From NCBI GenBank assembly GCA_023391155.1, contig JAEWBM010000012.1, positions 1 through 14,444 on the forward strand: DNA of 14,444 nt. The letters run 5' to 3'. Position numbers and translations under genes: made by a program. This DNA comes from Acidobacteriota bacterium (GTDB taxonomy: Bacteria > Acidobacteriota > Blastocatellia > Pyrinomonadales > Pyrinomonadaceae). A model generated the notes under the pieces. It saw nothing but the letters and a program-made list of their open reading frames with translations. It did not search any database and was not told the DNA's origin. Of the stretch, positions 6,536-13,514 are shown piece after piece. Each line of letters begins with the position of its first letter. The first letter of the stretch is position 1.

Positions 6536-7588
6536 TTAAGCTGTCTCGACTCCCATTTTGGAATAGTCGGGGATCGACGCCTTATCGCCGAGAACGGTGC
6601 CGGGGCCGAGCATCGCGCTGCGGCCGACGTGGCATCCGCGGCCGAGCACGCAGCCGTGAAGTTCGGCCGCCGAAGCTATGCGGGTATAGGCCCAGAGGAC
6701 GGAGTCTTTGACGACAGCTTTTTCTTCGATATGGACGCCGGGGCCGAGCACGGAGTTTGAGATACGGGCTCCGGGCTTTATCACGGAACCCTCGCCGATC
6801 AGCGAACCCTCGACGACAGCGGCGGTCGCGACGTCGGCGTTCGCCGGGGCGGGCTCGATGCCGCGGACCTTGCCCGCAAGAATGTCGAGATGCGCCTCGA
6901 GATAGCTTTTCGGATTGCCGATATCCCGCCAATAAGTGTCGTCGTCGAGGATGTAGGCTCCAAAGTTCATCCCCTTTTCAAGGATGGCGGGGAATGTGTC
7001 GTATTCGAACGATGCGTTCTTTCCCGCGGCGATCAGGCCGAGGACAGACGGTTCGAGGATGTATATTCCGGCATTTATAGTGTCGAGGCCGAGTTGATCG
7101 ATCTCCTCGCGGCTGGGCTTTTCGCGAAAGCGAAGGACGCGGCCGTGGGTGTCGGTCTCGACCAGGCCGTAGCGTGAAGGGTCGGCGACGCGGACGAGGA
7201 CGATGGTCGCGTCGGAACCGTTCTTTTTATGGGCGACGAGCACTTTGGAGATATCGACATCGGTCAGGATATCGCCGTTGAAGACGACGGTCGGGCCGCC
7301 GTCGGCCTTTGCAGCGTAGCGGTATGCACCGGCGGTGCCCATCGGAGCGGGCTCAGTTACGTAGCGGACGGACGCTCCGAGCGAACTGCCGTCGCCGATC
7401 TGTTCCTCGATCTTGTTCGGCTGATAGTTGAGCGAGAGTGTGACGTCGCTGATGCCGCCCCGAGCGAGGATCTCGATCTGATAAGTCAGAAACGGGCGAT
7501 TCATGAGCGGGACGATCGGTTTTGGGGTATAGACCGTGAGCGGCCTGAGGCGGGTTCCCTTGCCGCCGGCTAGGATAAGTGCTTGCAT
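6536..7588 (-). CDS. NDP-sugar pyrophosphorylase (mannose-1-P guanylyltransferase / glucose-1-P nucleotidyltransferase-like)
   Basis: A 350-residue nucleotidyltransferase that activates a sugar-1-phosphate with an NTP for polysaccharide or glycan synthesis in the cytoplasm. The N-terminal Rossmann-like domain carries LILAGGKGTRLRPLT (4-18), FNGDILTDVD (103-112, metal-binding Asp) and FREKP (154-158). YWRDIGNPKSY (219-229) resembles the GMP-pyrophosphorylase group. The C-terminal part (about 256-335) has left-handed beta-helix hexapeptide repeats such as IGEGSVI, LGPGVHI and LGRGCHV. Sugar and nucleotide preference (GDP-mannose versus ADP/UDP-glucose) cannot be fixed from sequence. ATG 7588 has no Shine-Dalgarno; a TTTAAT box at 7602-7597 lies 8 nt upstream, which would suit a leaderless message. 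It heads a two-gene unit with mutM and is divergent from the TPR gene. Confidence 0.9.
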   Translation of the reverse strand: MQALILAGGKGTRLRPLTVYTPKPIVPLMNRPFLTYQIEILARGGISDVTLSLNYQPNKIEEQIGDGSSLGASVRYVTEPAPMGTAGAYRYAAKADGGPTVVFNGDILTDVDISKVLVAHKKNGSDATIVLVRVADPSRYGLVETDTHGRVLRFREKPSREEIDQLGLDTINAGIYILEPSVLGLIAAGKNASFEYDTFPAILEKGMNFGAYILDDDTYWRDIGNPKSYLEAHLDILAGKVRGIEPAPANADVATAAVVEGSLIGEGSVIKPGARISNSVLGPGVHIEEKAVVKDSVLWAYTRIASAAELHGCVLGRGCHVGRSAMLGPGTVLGDKASIPDYSKMGVETA

Positions 7589-7644
7589 AATTTCAAATTA
7601 AAGCAATAGCTTACGAAATGAGCGGGGCAAAACAAAGAGGCGGG

Positions 7645-7690
7645 AAAGTGTAAACACTAACAAAAGATGTCAAAAAAGATTTGACACTTT
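7645..7690. promoter_or_regulatory. Divergent operator region with nested palindromes
   Basis: Between the sugar-nucleotidyltransferase and TPR genes lie TGTCAAA (7668-7674) - AAAGA - TTTGACA (7680-7686), a perfect 7-bp inverted repeat; AGTGT-AA-ACACT (7647-7658); and a longer-range inverted repeat AAAGTGT (7645-7651) / ACACTTT (7684-7690). Each arm of the central palindrome contains a TTGACA -35 hexamer facing outward. A dimeric repressor bound here would cover the -35 box of the TPR promoter and possibly one on the minus strand. The regulator is unknown. The rest of the 7589-7822 gap is A/T-rich leader with no further gene that I can support. Confidence 0.5.
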
Positions 7691-7708
7691 TTGTTCCGGT
7701 GTGATAAT
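7681..7708 (+). promoter_or_regulatory. Sigma-70 type promoter for the TPR gene
   Basis: TTGACA (7681-7686), a 16-bp spacer and GATAAT (7703-7708) give 6/6 and 5/6 matches. A start near 7715 leaves a leader of about 108 nt before ATG 7823. The -35 is the right arm of the TGTCAAA/TTTGACA palindrome. Confidence 0.65.
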
Positions 7709-7822
7709 TTTACGACTGCAGGGAATAATGTTCCTTCGCCTGCTCTCGCCACATTCAAGGACCGTTTTAGCGGCGGCCCTCTACACTTATCAGGCCTTTC
7801 GACGGAACCTTTTTTAACTCAC

Positions 7823-9928
7823 ATGGCATTCGACAAGAATATCGCGATGCGTAACGCCGAAAGGCACCTGGCTCAGGGAAAGATCAAGGCTGCCATTAGT
7901 GAATATCGAAGTGTAGTTCAGCACGATCCCAAAGACATCGGCACGACAAACACGCTAGGCGACCTGCTGGTGAAAAGCGGAGAGAAAGCCGAGGCGGTCA
8001 AGTATTACAGCAAGGTCGGTGCACACTATTCGGAACAGGGGTTCATCGCAAAAGCGATCGCTGTATATAAGAAGGTCGCGAAGATCCAGGCCGGGCCGGA
8101 TATCTCGCGAGAACTTGCCACGCTCTACAAGGCGAAAGGTGCGGCCAGCGAGGCACGCCATCATTTTCAGGTCGTAGCTGACCATTACCGGAAAGAGGGC
8201 AAGACGCTGGAAGCGCTTGAGATCCTGAAAGAGATCGCGCTGCTTGATCCGAAAAATTCAGAGGTCTATCGTCAGCTTGCCGAATCTTATCTCGCCGAGG
8301 GATATGCGGCTGAGGCGGCGGAGGCTTTTTCGGCGCACGGATTTCGGCTCAAATCGCTGGGAAGAAGTGACGAGGCTGTCGACGCATTTGACCGCGCGAT
8401 CGAGCTGGACGGTAATTGCCGTGAGGCGCTTGCGGGATGGTGCGAGGCGAAATTTGCCGATGGTGACCTCGAGACTGCGGCGGCGCGGATCGAGCAGATG
8501 CTCGAAAGCGATCCGCATGACCGCGAGCTGATAAAGAAACTCTACGACTGCCATTTCAGAAATGGTGACGCGGCAAATGCGGAAGAGCAGCTTTTGAAGT
8601 TGGTGGGCTCCGCCCCGGAAGAGTATCCGCGTTGCCTGGATGTTGCGAAGCTTTATTTGGAACATGGGGACGCTGCGGCTGCGTGCCGGATGCTGGTGCT
8701 TTCGTCAGAGCATCTGCTTGTTTCGGGGCGATTTGACGACCTGAATCTTGCAGTGGCGAACGTTCTTGAGGGACATCCGGGCCAGATCGAGGCGCTGAGG
8801 CTGTTATGCGACCTGCATACGTGGCAGCGGAATGAGGCGGCACAGATCGAGACCCTGCAAAGATTGCTGGAAACCGCACGCGCGGCCGGATCGTTGGAAG
8901 ACGAACGGTTCGCGGCAAGCCAGCTGTCGATGCTGGTGCCGGCGGAGACGCAATATGCCGAGCGGGTTCGGGAGCTTAACGAGGAACTTGGCGTCGAGGT
9001 GGATGCGACGCCGGTGACCGAAGAGGAGTTTGCTGCACGGTTCTCAACCCAACTAGAAAACAGTGCGGGCGATGCATTAGAGGACGAAGGATCAACCGGG
9101 TTTGAATTCGCGGCCGAAGGCGGGCCTGCAGAATTTGAAGTGGATGCGCCCGTTTTCGTAAGTGCCGAGGCGATCAGCCATGCGGGGGAAGAGTTTGAGA
9201 GCCCGGTGTCGGAAGATCCCGTCGCAGGTTCGGAGACCGGAGAGGATTCGCACGACGACGTTCTCGCGAAAGAGATCGAAGGCATACGGTTCTATATTGA
9301 AAGCGGCTACGCGGACCTGGCACTTAAAGCAGCCGAGGAACTGCGGCAGGATTTTGGCGACCGGCCGGAGATAACGGCATTGATCGCGGAGATCGGGCCG
9401 GCGGAATCGGCTCCCGACGAAGTCGAGGTTGAAGCTCCGGCAGCGGTAGCCGTAAATGCACCGGAACCGAGCGGGGCATTTGACCTGACGGACCTATATG
9501 CGGAGCTTGGGCTCGATGAGCCGGGCGACACGCAGAACACGGAAGATTACGATACGCATTACAACACCGCGATCGCTTACAAAGAGATGGGCCTGATCGA
9601 GGATGCGATCAACGAGTTTCAGAGCGCGGCGGCGATCGTCGGAGCCGAGGACGGAAGCCGACGGTTGTTCAGCTGTGCGAACATGCTGGGCCTTTGCTTT
9701 ATGGAGATCGGCAAACCGAATCTCGCCCTCAAGTGGTACCAGAGAATGCTGGAAACGCCGAACCTGAACGACGAAGAGAAACAGGCGATCTGGTACGAAC
9801 TGGCGACTGCCTATCAGGCGGACGGAGACCAGAGCAGCGCTGCAAGATATTTTGAGCAGGTCTATGCCGAAAACATCAATTACCGCGATGTGAGCGAGCG
9901 GTTGAAGGACCTTGCAGTCGCAGCATAA
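7823..9928 (+). CDS. Large tetratricopeptide-repeat protein
   Basis: A 701-residue protein without signal peptide or membrane helix, probably a cytoplasmic scaffold. N-terminal TPR-type helix pairs run from about residue 10 to 380, for example AISEYRSVVQHDPKD, AVKYYSKVGAHYSEQGF and AVDAFDRAIELDGN. An acidic, low-complexity linker (about 386-570, rich in Glu/Ala/Pro) follows, interrupted by a short helical block (about 478-516, EGIRFYIESGYADLALKAAE). A second TPR block (about 575-695) starts YDTHYNTAIAYKEMGLIEDA and ends at the C-terminus. Similar multi-TPR proteins with this opening are, as I recall, common in Acidobacteriota; function is unknown, and a role in protein-complex assembly is only inference. 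I placed the start at ATG 7823 (MAFDKNIAMR) because the open frame further upstream (TTG 7691) runs through the promoter and is unlike the family. No clear Shine-Dalgarno is present. Confidence 0.85.
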   Translation: MAFDKNIAMRNAERHLAQGKIKAAISEYRSVVQHDPKDIGTTNTLGDLLVKSGEKAEAVKYYSKVGAHYSEQGFIAKAIAVYKKVAKIQAGPDISRELATLYKAKGAASEARHHFQVVADHYRKEGKTLEALEILKEIALLDPKNSEVYRQLAESYLAEGYAAEAAEAFSAHGFRLKSLGRSDEAVDAFDRAIELDGNCREALAGWCEAKFADGDLETAAARIEQMLESDPHDRELIKKLYDCHFRNGDAANAEEQLLKLVGSAPEEYPRCLDVAKLYLEHGDAAAACRMLVLSSEHLLVSGRFDDLNLAVANVLEGHPGQIEALRLLCDLHTWQRNEAAQIETLQRLLETARAAGSLEDERFAASQLSMLVPAETQYAERVRELNEELGVEVDATPVTEEEFAARFSTQLENSAGDALEDEGSTGFEFAAEGGPAEFEVDAPVFVSAEAISHAGEEFESPVSEDPVAGSETGEDSHDDVLAKEIEGIRFYIESGYADLALKAAEELRQDFGDRPEITALIAEIGPAESAPDEVEVEAPAAVAVNAPEPSGAFDLTDLYAELGLDEPGDTQNTEDYDTHYNTAIAYKEMGLIEDAINEFQSAAAIVGAEDGSRRLFSCANMLGLCFMEIGKPNLALKWYQRMLETPNLNDEEKQAIWYELATAYQADGDQSSAARYFEQVYAENINYRDVSERLKDLAVAA

Positions 9929-9932
9929 CTAA

Positions 9933-9961
9933 TTGTTTAACACAGGTATCAGGGTTATAAT
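9933..9961 (+). promoter_or_regulatory. Promoter of the small membrane protein-tenI/thiE-thiD operon
   Basis: TTGTTT (9933-9938), a 17-bp spacer and a perfect TATAAT (9956-9961). ATG 9972 begins 10 nt after the -10 box, so the message would have a leader of only about 3-4 nt. No Shine-Dalgarno is present. Confidence 0.6.
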
Positions 9962-9971
9962 CTAGACGGTT

Positions 9972-10268
9972 ATGGTTGAGAAGCTGACCGTCATTTTTTT
10001 TATAATCCTTTGCCTGCTTCTTGGCTTTTATTTAATTCTCTCGCCCTGGGACACGATCTTCGGAAGCTGGGGCGAAAATTATTTGCTCGCCTATTTAGCG
10101 GACAGGTCGGGGATGCCGGCCTTGCAGCGCACCGTAGCGTCGAACTGGGTTCGAGGCGCGGTGACGGGGCTTGGCGTGCTCAACCTCGTGATCGCATTTT
10201 GGGAGGCGGCGCATTTCAAGCAAAGCGTCGCAATGCTGCAGGGTAAAGAGGCTGAAACGAAAAAATGA
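9972..10268 (+). CDS. Small two-helix membrane protein, unknown function
   Basis: A 98-residue protein with two predicted transmembrane helices, about 5-24 (LTVIFFIILCLLLGFYLIL) and about 62-80 (GAVTGLGVLNLVIAFWEA), joined by a 35-40-residue loop containing SPWDTIFGSWGENYLL. The short C-terminal tail is lysine-rich. I do not recognise a named domain, though small proteins of this layout are familiar from Acidobacteriota. It is first in an apparent operon: its stop overlaps the next start as ATGA, so translation is probably coupled to the ThiE/TenI-like gene. A link to thiamine synthesis or precursor transport is only suggested by position. A perfect TATAAT lies 10 nt upstream of the ATG. Confidence 0.8.
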   Translation: MVEKLTVIFFIILCLLLGFYLILSPWDTIFGSWGENYLLAYLADRSGMPALQRTVASNWVRGAVTGLGVLNLVIAFWEAAHFKQSVAMLQGKEAETKK

Positions 10269-10888
10269 GCCTGCCCGCCACCCGCCCTCTCGTTTACCTA
10301 ATTTCAGACGGAACATTCGACCCGAAAGCGGCACGGTCTATCACAGCGTTCGCCGATCAAATGACGCGCGCGGCGGAGGCCGGTGTGGACCTGATCCAGA
10401 TCCGCGAAAAACATCTGACTGCCAGAGAATTGTTCGAGCTGACTGCGCCTGTTGTGGGAGCGTTGCAAGGGTCGCGGGCGCGGGTGTTGGTTAACTCGCG
10501 CGCGGACGTTGCGGCAGCGGCAGGGGCAGACGGGGTTCATCTGACGAGCAGCGGCTTGCCGGCCTCGGCGATCAGGCGTGCGTTCCCGGAATTGATCATT
10601 GCTGTTTCGACACACAAGGCCGACGAGTTGGCCGCAGCCCGGGATGCGGGTGCCGACATGGCGGTATTCGGCCCGGTTTTCGCGACGCCGGGAAAGGGGA
10701 ACGGCGTAGGCGTCAGCGGTTTAAGCGAGGCGGTTAGGGAGGCGGCGGAAATGCCGGTGATAGCGCTGGGGGGCATCACACGTGAAAATTATTTGGAAGC
10801 CATCGCCGCAGGGGCGGCCGGGTTCGCGGCGATCCGGGGGTTGAATGATCCCGGATGGGTGGCTGAGATCGAGCGGGAGAGCGAATGA
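10265..10888 (+). CDS. Thiamine phosphate synthase / TenI family protein (TenI-like by active site)
   Basis: A 207-residue TIM-barrel protein of the ThiE/TenI superfamily, in the thiazole/thiamine branch. Conserved pieces: QIREKH (45-50), VNSRADVAAAAGADGVHL (76-93), VSTH (114-117), FGPVFATPGK (135-144) and IALGGI (166-171). True ThiE (thiazole-P plus HMP-PP to thiamine-P) normally has NDR and GQ(E/D)D, whose aspartates (Asp93 and Asp112 in B. subtilis ThiE) hold Mg2+. Here they read NSR (Ser78) and TSSG (Gly97). B. subtilis TenI, a thiazole tautomerase, likewise has NGR and a PSGSF-like loop, and the segment SSGLPASAIRRAFP resembles it. His117 aligns with the TenI catalytic histidine. It may therefore act as thiazole tautomerase while another ThiE works elsewhere. 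It overlaps both neighbours by 4 bp (ATGA) and lies before thiD, supporting a thiamine role. Confidence 0.85.
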   Translation: MSLPATRPLVYLISDGTFDPKAARSITAFADQMTRAAEAGVDLIQIREKHLTARELFELTAPVVGALQGSRARVLVNSRADVAAAAGADGVHLTSSGLPASAIRRAFPELIIAVSTHKADELAAARDAGADMAVFGPVFATPGKGNGVGVSGLSEAVREAAEMPVIALGGITRENYLEAIAAGAAGFAAIRGLNDPGWVAEIERESE

Positions 10889-11700
10889 CTGAATCCAAAC
10901 CGAAAATATGTATGACGATCGCGGGACTGGACCCGTCGGGCGGAGCGGGGATCATCGCGGATATCAAAACCTTCGCAGCGTTCGGCTGTTTTCCTACGGC
11001 TGCGGCTGCATCGCTGACATTCCAGAATACGCAGGGGGTGTATGGCTCGATCGACCAGGACGCCGCTTCGATCCGCGGGCAAGCAGAGCCCGTATTCAAG
11101 GATCTGTCGGTGGATGCACTCAAGACGGGGATGCTGCCGAACCGGGAGGTCATTACTGAGACGGCCGAGCTGATAAAAGAATTTCAAATCGAGAAGGTGG
11201 TGGTCGACCCCGTGGTGCGTTCGACATCGGGATTTGACCTGATCGACGGGGCGGCATTGAAGTCACTGATCGAGCTGCTCTTTCCACTCGCCACCGTCAT
11301 CACGCCGAATATCCCGGAGGCTGAGCGGATCTCCGGGGTAGCGATCGAGTCGGCTCAGGACGTAAGGGAAGCGGCAGAAGTGATGCACTCGATGGGAGCC
11401 AGGAGCGTCCTGATCAAGGGGGGGCACCTTTCAGACGCGGGAACCATTCCGCGGATGGCGGCGGACTATCTATTCCTTAAGGGTGAAGAGCACGTGCTTG
11501 AGGCTAAGTACATCGACACGACGGCGACGCACGGAACGGGCTGCACGCTGGCTGCGGCGATAACGGCGAATTTGGCACTGGGTAAAGAGCTGCTAGATGC
11601 GGTTAGAGCGGCGAAGGATTTTGTGCATGAGGCGATAAGGACCGCGCCGCACATAGGCGGCGGACATTCGCCGATAAATATTCAGCCTATCTCGCGATAG
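10885..11700 (+). CDS. thiD: Hydroxymethylpyrimidine / phosphomethylpyrimidine kinase
   Basis: ThiD phosphorylates HMP and HMP-phosphate to HMP-diphosphate for thiamine synthesis in the cytoplasm. The 271 residues form a ribokinase-like fold of normal length. Motifs: TIAGLDPSGGAGIIADIKTF (11-30), QNTQGV (47-52), TPNIPEAE (140-147) and HGTGCTLAAA (216-225), whose GTGC loop forms the anion hole with Cys219 or Cys220. All hallmark residues are intact. No fused ThiE domain is present; the ThiE/TenI-like gene directly upstream overlaps it as ATGA. GGGAGAG shortly upstream of ATG 10885 is a good Shine-Dalgarno site. The 3' end overlaps the converging outer-membrane protein gene by 14 bp. Confidence 0.95.
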   Translation: MTESKPKICMTIAGLDPSGGAGIIADIKTFAAFGCFPTAAAASLTFQNTQGVYGSIDQDAASIRGQAEPVFKDLSVDALKTGMLPNREVITETAELIKEFQIEKVVVDPVVRSTSGFDLIDGAALKSLIELLFPLATVITPNIPEAERISGVAIESAQDVREAAEVMHSMGARSVLIKGGHLSDAGTIPRMAADYLFLKGEEHVLEAKYIDTTATHGTGCTLAAAITANLALGKELLDAVRAAKDFVHEAIRTAPHIGGGHSPINIQPISR

Positions 11701-12565
11701 GAATAAATGCCGGGCTTTCGTAGGTGACCCCGAAGGTGACGCCGGTTCGGGGCGAATATTTCGTGAGACCGAAGATGGCAGCTGTATCAAAACGGAGGCC
11801 GGATGCCTTGACCTGCGCCCCGACGCGGAACTGGCCGACGCTTTCGGTGCCGAGCGGGGCTCCTCCGCCGCGAGTGTTGGCACGGCCATTTACTTCGCTA
11901 ACGATGTTGACGTGGTCGTTGACGCGGAATATGCCGGCGAGGCCGTAGAGCAGGACATCGTTCTGGGTGAAGTTGTTCAGCGGGGCATTCATAATGCCGA
12001 GGCCGATGTTGGCATAGATGTTGGCCATGGGCGACTTGCCGGGTTTGAGGCCAAACTTTTTCTGGACGATGATCTTGCTGAAGATATTTATCTGGTTGGT
12101 GCCGATGCCGCGAGCCTGATCGGTGTTCGGCATTTGGTATCCGAACTTCATTCCCAGAGCGGGGAGGTGCCGCGTCTCGTTCATCAGCTTGATCTTTGCC
12201 GAGATGGTGAAATCGTCAAAATCGTTCGTTGAATTGCCCGTGATAGTCAGAGGAATAGGTGGCGGATCAGTTTGCGAATTGATGGCCAGAAAGTTTTGGA
12301 TGGTGCCCTCGATCTGGATCTCGACGTTCGGAGCAAAGCCCTGACGGATGCGGATGTCCCCGACACGGGTCAGGTCGCCTTTGAGGCCGGATAGCGGAAA
12401 TTTCATATTCTGGATGAAATCCACGCCGGCGCCCACCTCGATCGCACCCTGCGGAGTAATGTCGATATCATCGGTCAACAGCGGCCGCTGCTGAGCAAAT
12501 GCGGCGGTTGAAAGGCCCAAAACGATCAATATTAGAGTACGGAGCACAGTGGTATTTAGCCACAC
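11687..12565 (-). CDS. Outer-membrane beta-barrel protein (transporter/phenol-degradation MetA-like)
   Basis: A 292-residue exported protein. A signal peptide is clear: an Arg near residue 9, the hydrophobic core LILIVLGL, and AFA before QQ (cleavage after about residue 24). The rest consists of alternating polar/apolar beta-strands with Gly/aromatic turns, such as GAIEVGAGVDF, FTISAKIKLM, IYANIGLGIM and FRVGAQVKA, typical of an outer-membrane barrel. Overall it resembles proteins annotated as transporter or MetA-pathway phenol degradation; substrate unknown. The last residues are not the usual terminal aromatic. The start is uncertain: GTG 12565 gives the full length, and an in-frame GTG at 12547 would also leave a workable signal peptide. 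No Shine-Dalgarno is seen; a TACAAT box (12580-12575) lies 9 nt before GTG 12565. Confidence 0.8.
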   Translation of the reverse strand: MWLNTTVLRTLILIVLGLSTAAFAQQRPLLTDDIDITPQGAIEVGAGVDFIQNMKFPLSGLKGDLTRVGDIRIRQGFAPNVEIQIEGTIQNFLAINSQTDPPPIPLTITGNSTNDFDDFTISAKIKLMNETRHLPALGMKFGYQMPNTDQARGIGTNQINIFSKIIVQKKFGLKPGKSPMANIYANIGLGIMNAPLNNFTQNDVLLYGLAGIFRVNDHVNIVSEVNGRANTRGGGAPLGTESVGQFRVGAQVKASGLRFDTAAIFGLTKYSPRTGVTFGVTYESPAFIPIAR

Positions 12566-12653
12566 TCAGCACGGATTGTAAATCTTTCAAAAAATTTTCT
12601 CCCGCCACGGCAAAAAAAAGTTTTTCTTATCGTCATATAACCGTAAGTTGTAT

Positions 12654-12698
12654 TTGCTGACTTCCACATATCCGACATAAAATCGATAGCGGTCAGCA
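12654..12698 (+). promoter_or_regulatory. Promoter with flanking inverted repeat upstream of the HemQ-like gene
   Basis: TTGCTG (12654-12659), an 18-bp spacer and TAAAAT (12678-12683) form a modest sigma-70 promoter. A perfect 7-bp inverted repeat TGCTGAC (12655-12661) / GTCAGCA (12692-12698) brackets the -10 region with a 30-bp gap, which could be a pair of operator half-sites. The rest of the 12566-12734 gap is A/T-rich; its left end carries the presumed promoter of the outer-membrane gene. Confidence 0.4.
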
Positions 12699-12734
12699 TA
12701 GTTTCTCGGGCTTTTTTAACGGAGGGTTTGAGTT

Positions 12735-13481
12735 TTGCCGATAGAGTTGGTCAATTCGCGAAAGGACGAGACGGATCAGCCCTTGCGATTGGTTGACGAG
12801 CCGTCTCCGTTCCCCGCCGTTAAACCCCAGTTCATCAGCTTTTTATTTGTAAAGGCCGACCCGCGTTGGCGGAGGCTAGCGGAAGAGAAGAAGCGTACCG
12901 CCTGTGAGGAGTTTCGCGGGATATTCGAGGATCTCGACACGGACCTGCTGCTTTTCAATTATTCACTCGTCGGCTTCGATTCGAAGGCTGACCTGATGTT
13001 TTGGCGCATCGGGCACGATCTGGACAAGATACAGGAGCTGACGACGCGAATGTTCAGATCGGAACTCGGCAGCTATCTGACAACGGTCGTAAACTTTCTC
13101 ACCTGCACGAAGACGCGGATGTTCGTCACCGACAGTATGGAGGACCGTTATCACGTCAACGCCGGTGAAAAGCAGTATCACTTTGTGTATCCCTGTACAA
13201 AGCTGCACTCGGATATGAGCCCCGAGGAACACCTGGCGATGGTGGAGAACGATTTTATGGTCGGCAAAAAATTTCCGAACATACGGGTTCACCTGACGCA
13301 CGCGTTCGGATTTGGCGATCAGGATTACGTGCTGTCGTTCGAAACCGATGAGCCGGCAGATTTCCTGGCTTTGGCCGAGGAGCTGCAGGATACGCCGGCG
13401 AGCAAATTTGCCCTGCGCGGCAAGCCCGTATTCACATGCCGCCAGCGGCCGCTGGATGATTGCCTCGACTCGCTTGGTTAA
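12735..13481 (+). CDS. Chlorite dismutase / HemQ superfamily protein lacking the axial histidine
   Basis: A 248-residue protein of the Cld/HemQ (ferredoxin-like dimer) superfamily. Recognisable parts are YSLVGFDSKADLMFWRIG (76-93), SYLTT (113-117), HFVYPCTK (149-156) and DQDYVLSFETDEPADF (195-210). HemQ converts coproheme to heme b. In that family YPMSK carries the catalytic Tyr145 and Lys149 (S. aureus numbering), matched here by Tyr152 and Lys156. The axial ligand, however, sits in a motif like MxSHGMIG, and here the aligned segment reads VENDFMVG (170-177), placing Asp173 where His is expected. The preceding WY-containing loop is about six residues shorter. Heme binding is therefore doubtful. 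The start is TTG at 12735, supported by a strong GGAGGG Shine-Dalgarno (12721-12726) 8 nt upstream. The first about 30 residues are probably disordered. Confidence 0.8.
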   Translation: MPIELVNSRKDETDQPLRLVDEPSPFPAVKPQFISFLFVKADPRWRRLAEEKKRTACEEFRGIFEDLDTDLLLFNYSLVGFDSKADLMFWRIGHDLDKIQELTTRMFRSELGSYLTTVVNFLTCTKTRMFVTDSMEDRYHVNAGEKQYHFVYPCTKLHSDMSPEEHLAMVENDFMVGKKFPNIRVHLTHAFGFGDQDYVLSFETDEPADFLALAEELQDTPASKFALRGKPVFTCRQRPLDDCLDSLG

Positions 13482-13507
13482 CACTTGCCCCGGACATTTA
13501 GTAGAAT
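13478..13507 (+). promoter_or_regulatory. Promoter of acylphosphatase-apt
   Basis: TTAACA (13478-13483, overlapping the preceding stop codon), an 18-bp spacer and TAGAAT (13502-13507): 5/6 matches each. ATG 13515 starts 7 nt after the -10, so transcription would begin at or next to the start codon. Confidence 0.55.
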
Positions 13508-13514
13508 CTGATTG

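Noticed and set aside
7780..7816. Terminator-like GGCC/AGGCC...GGAACCTTTTTT in the TPR leader
   Set aside because: The stem needs a two-base bulge and is only about 5 bp; too weak to claim attenuation.
7691..7822. N-terminal extension of the TPR protein from TTG 7691
   Set aside because: It would start within the promoter (between the -35 and -10), and the family-like sequence begins at MAFDKN (ATG 7823).
8653..9285. Minus-strand 210-codon Ser/Ala-rich open frame inside the TPR gene
   Set aside because: Antisense to the acidic Glu/Ala linker; low complexity is the complement of that linker and no motif is present.
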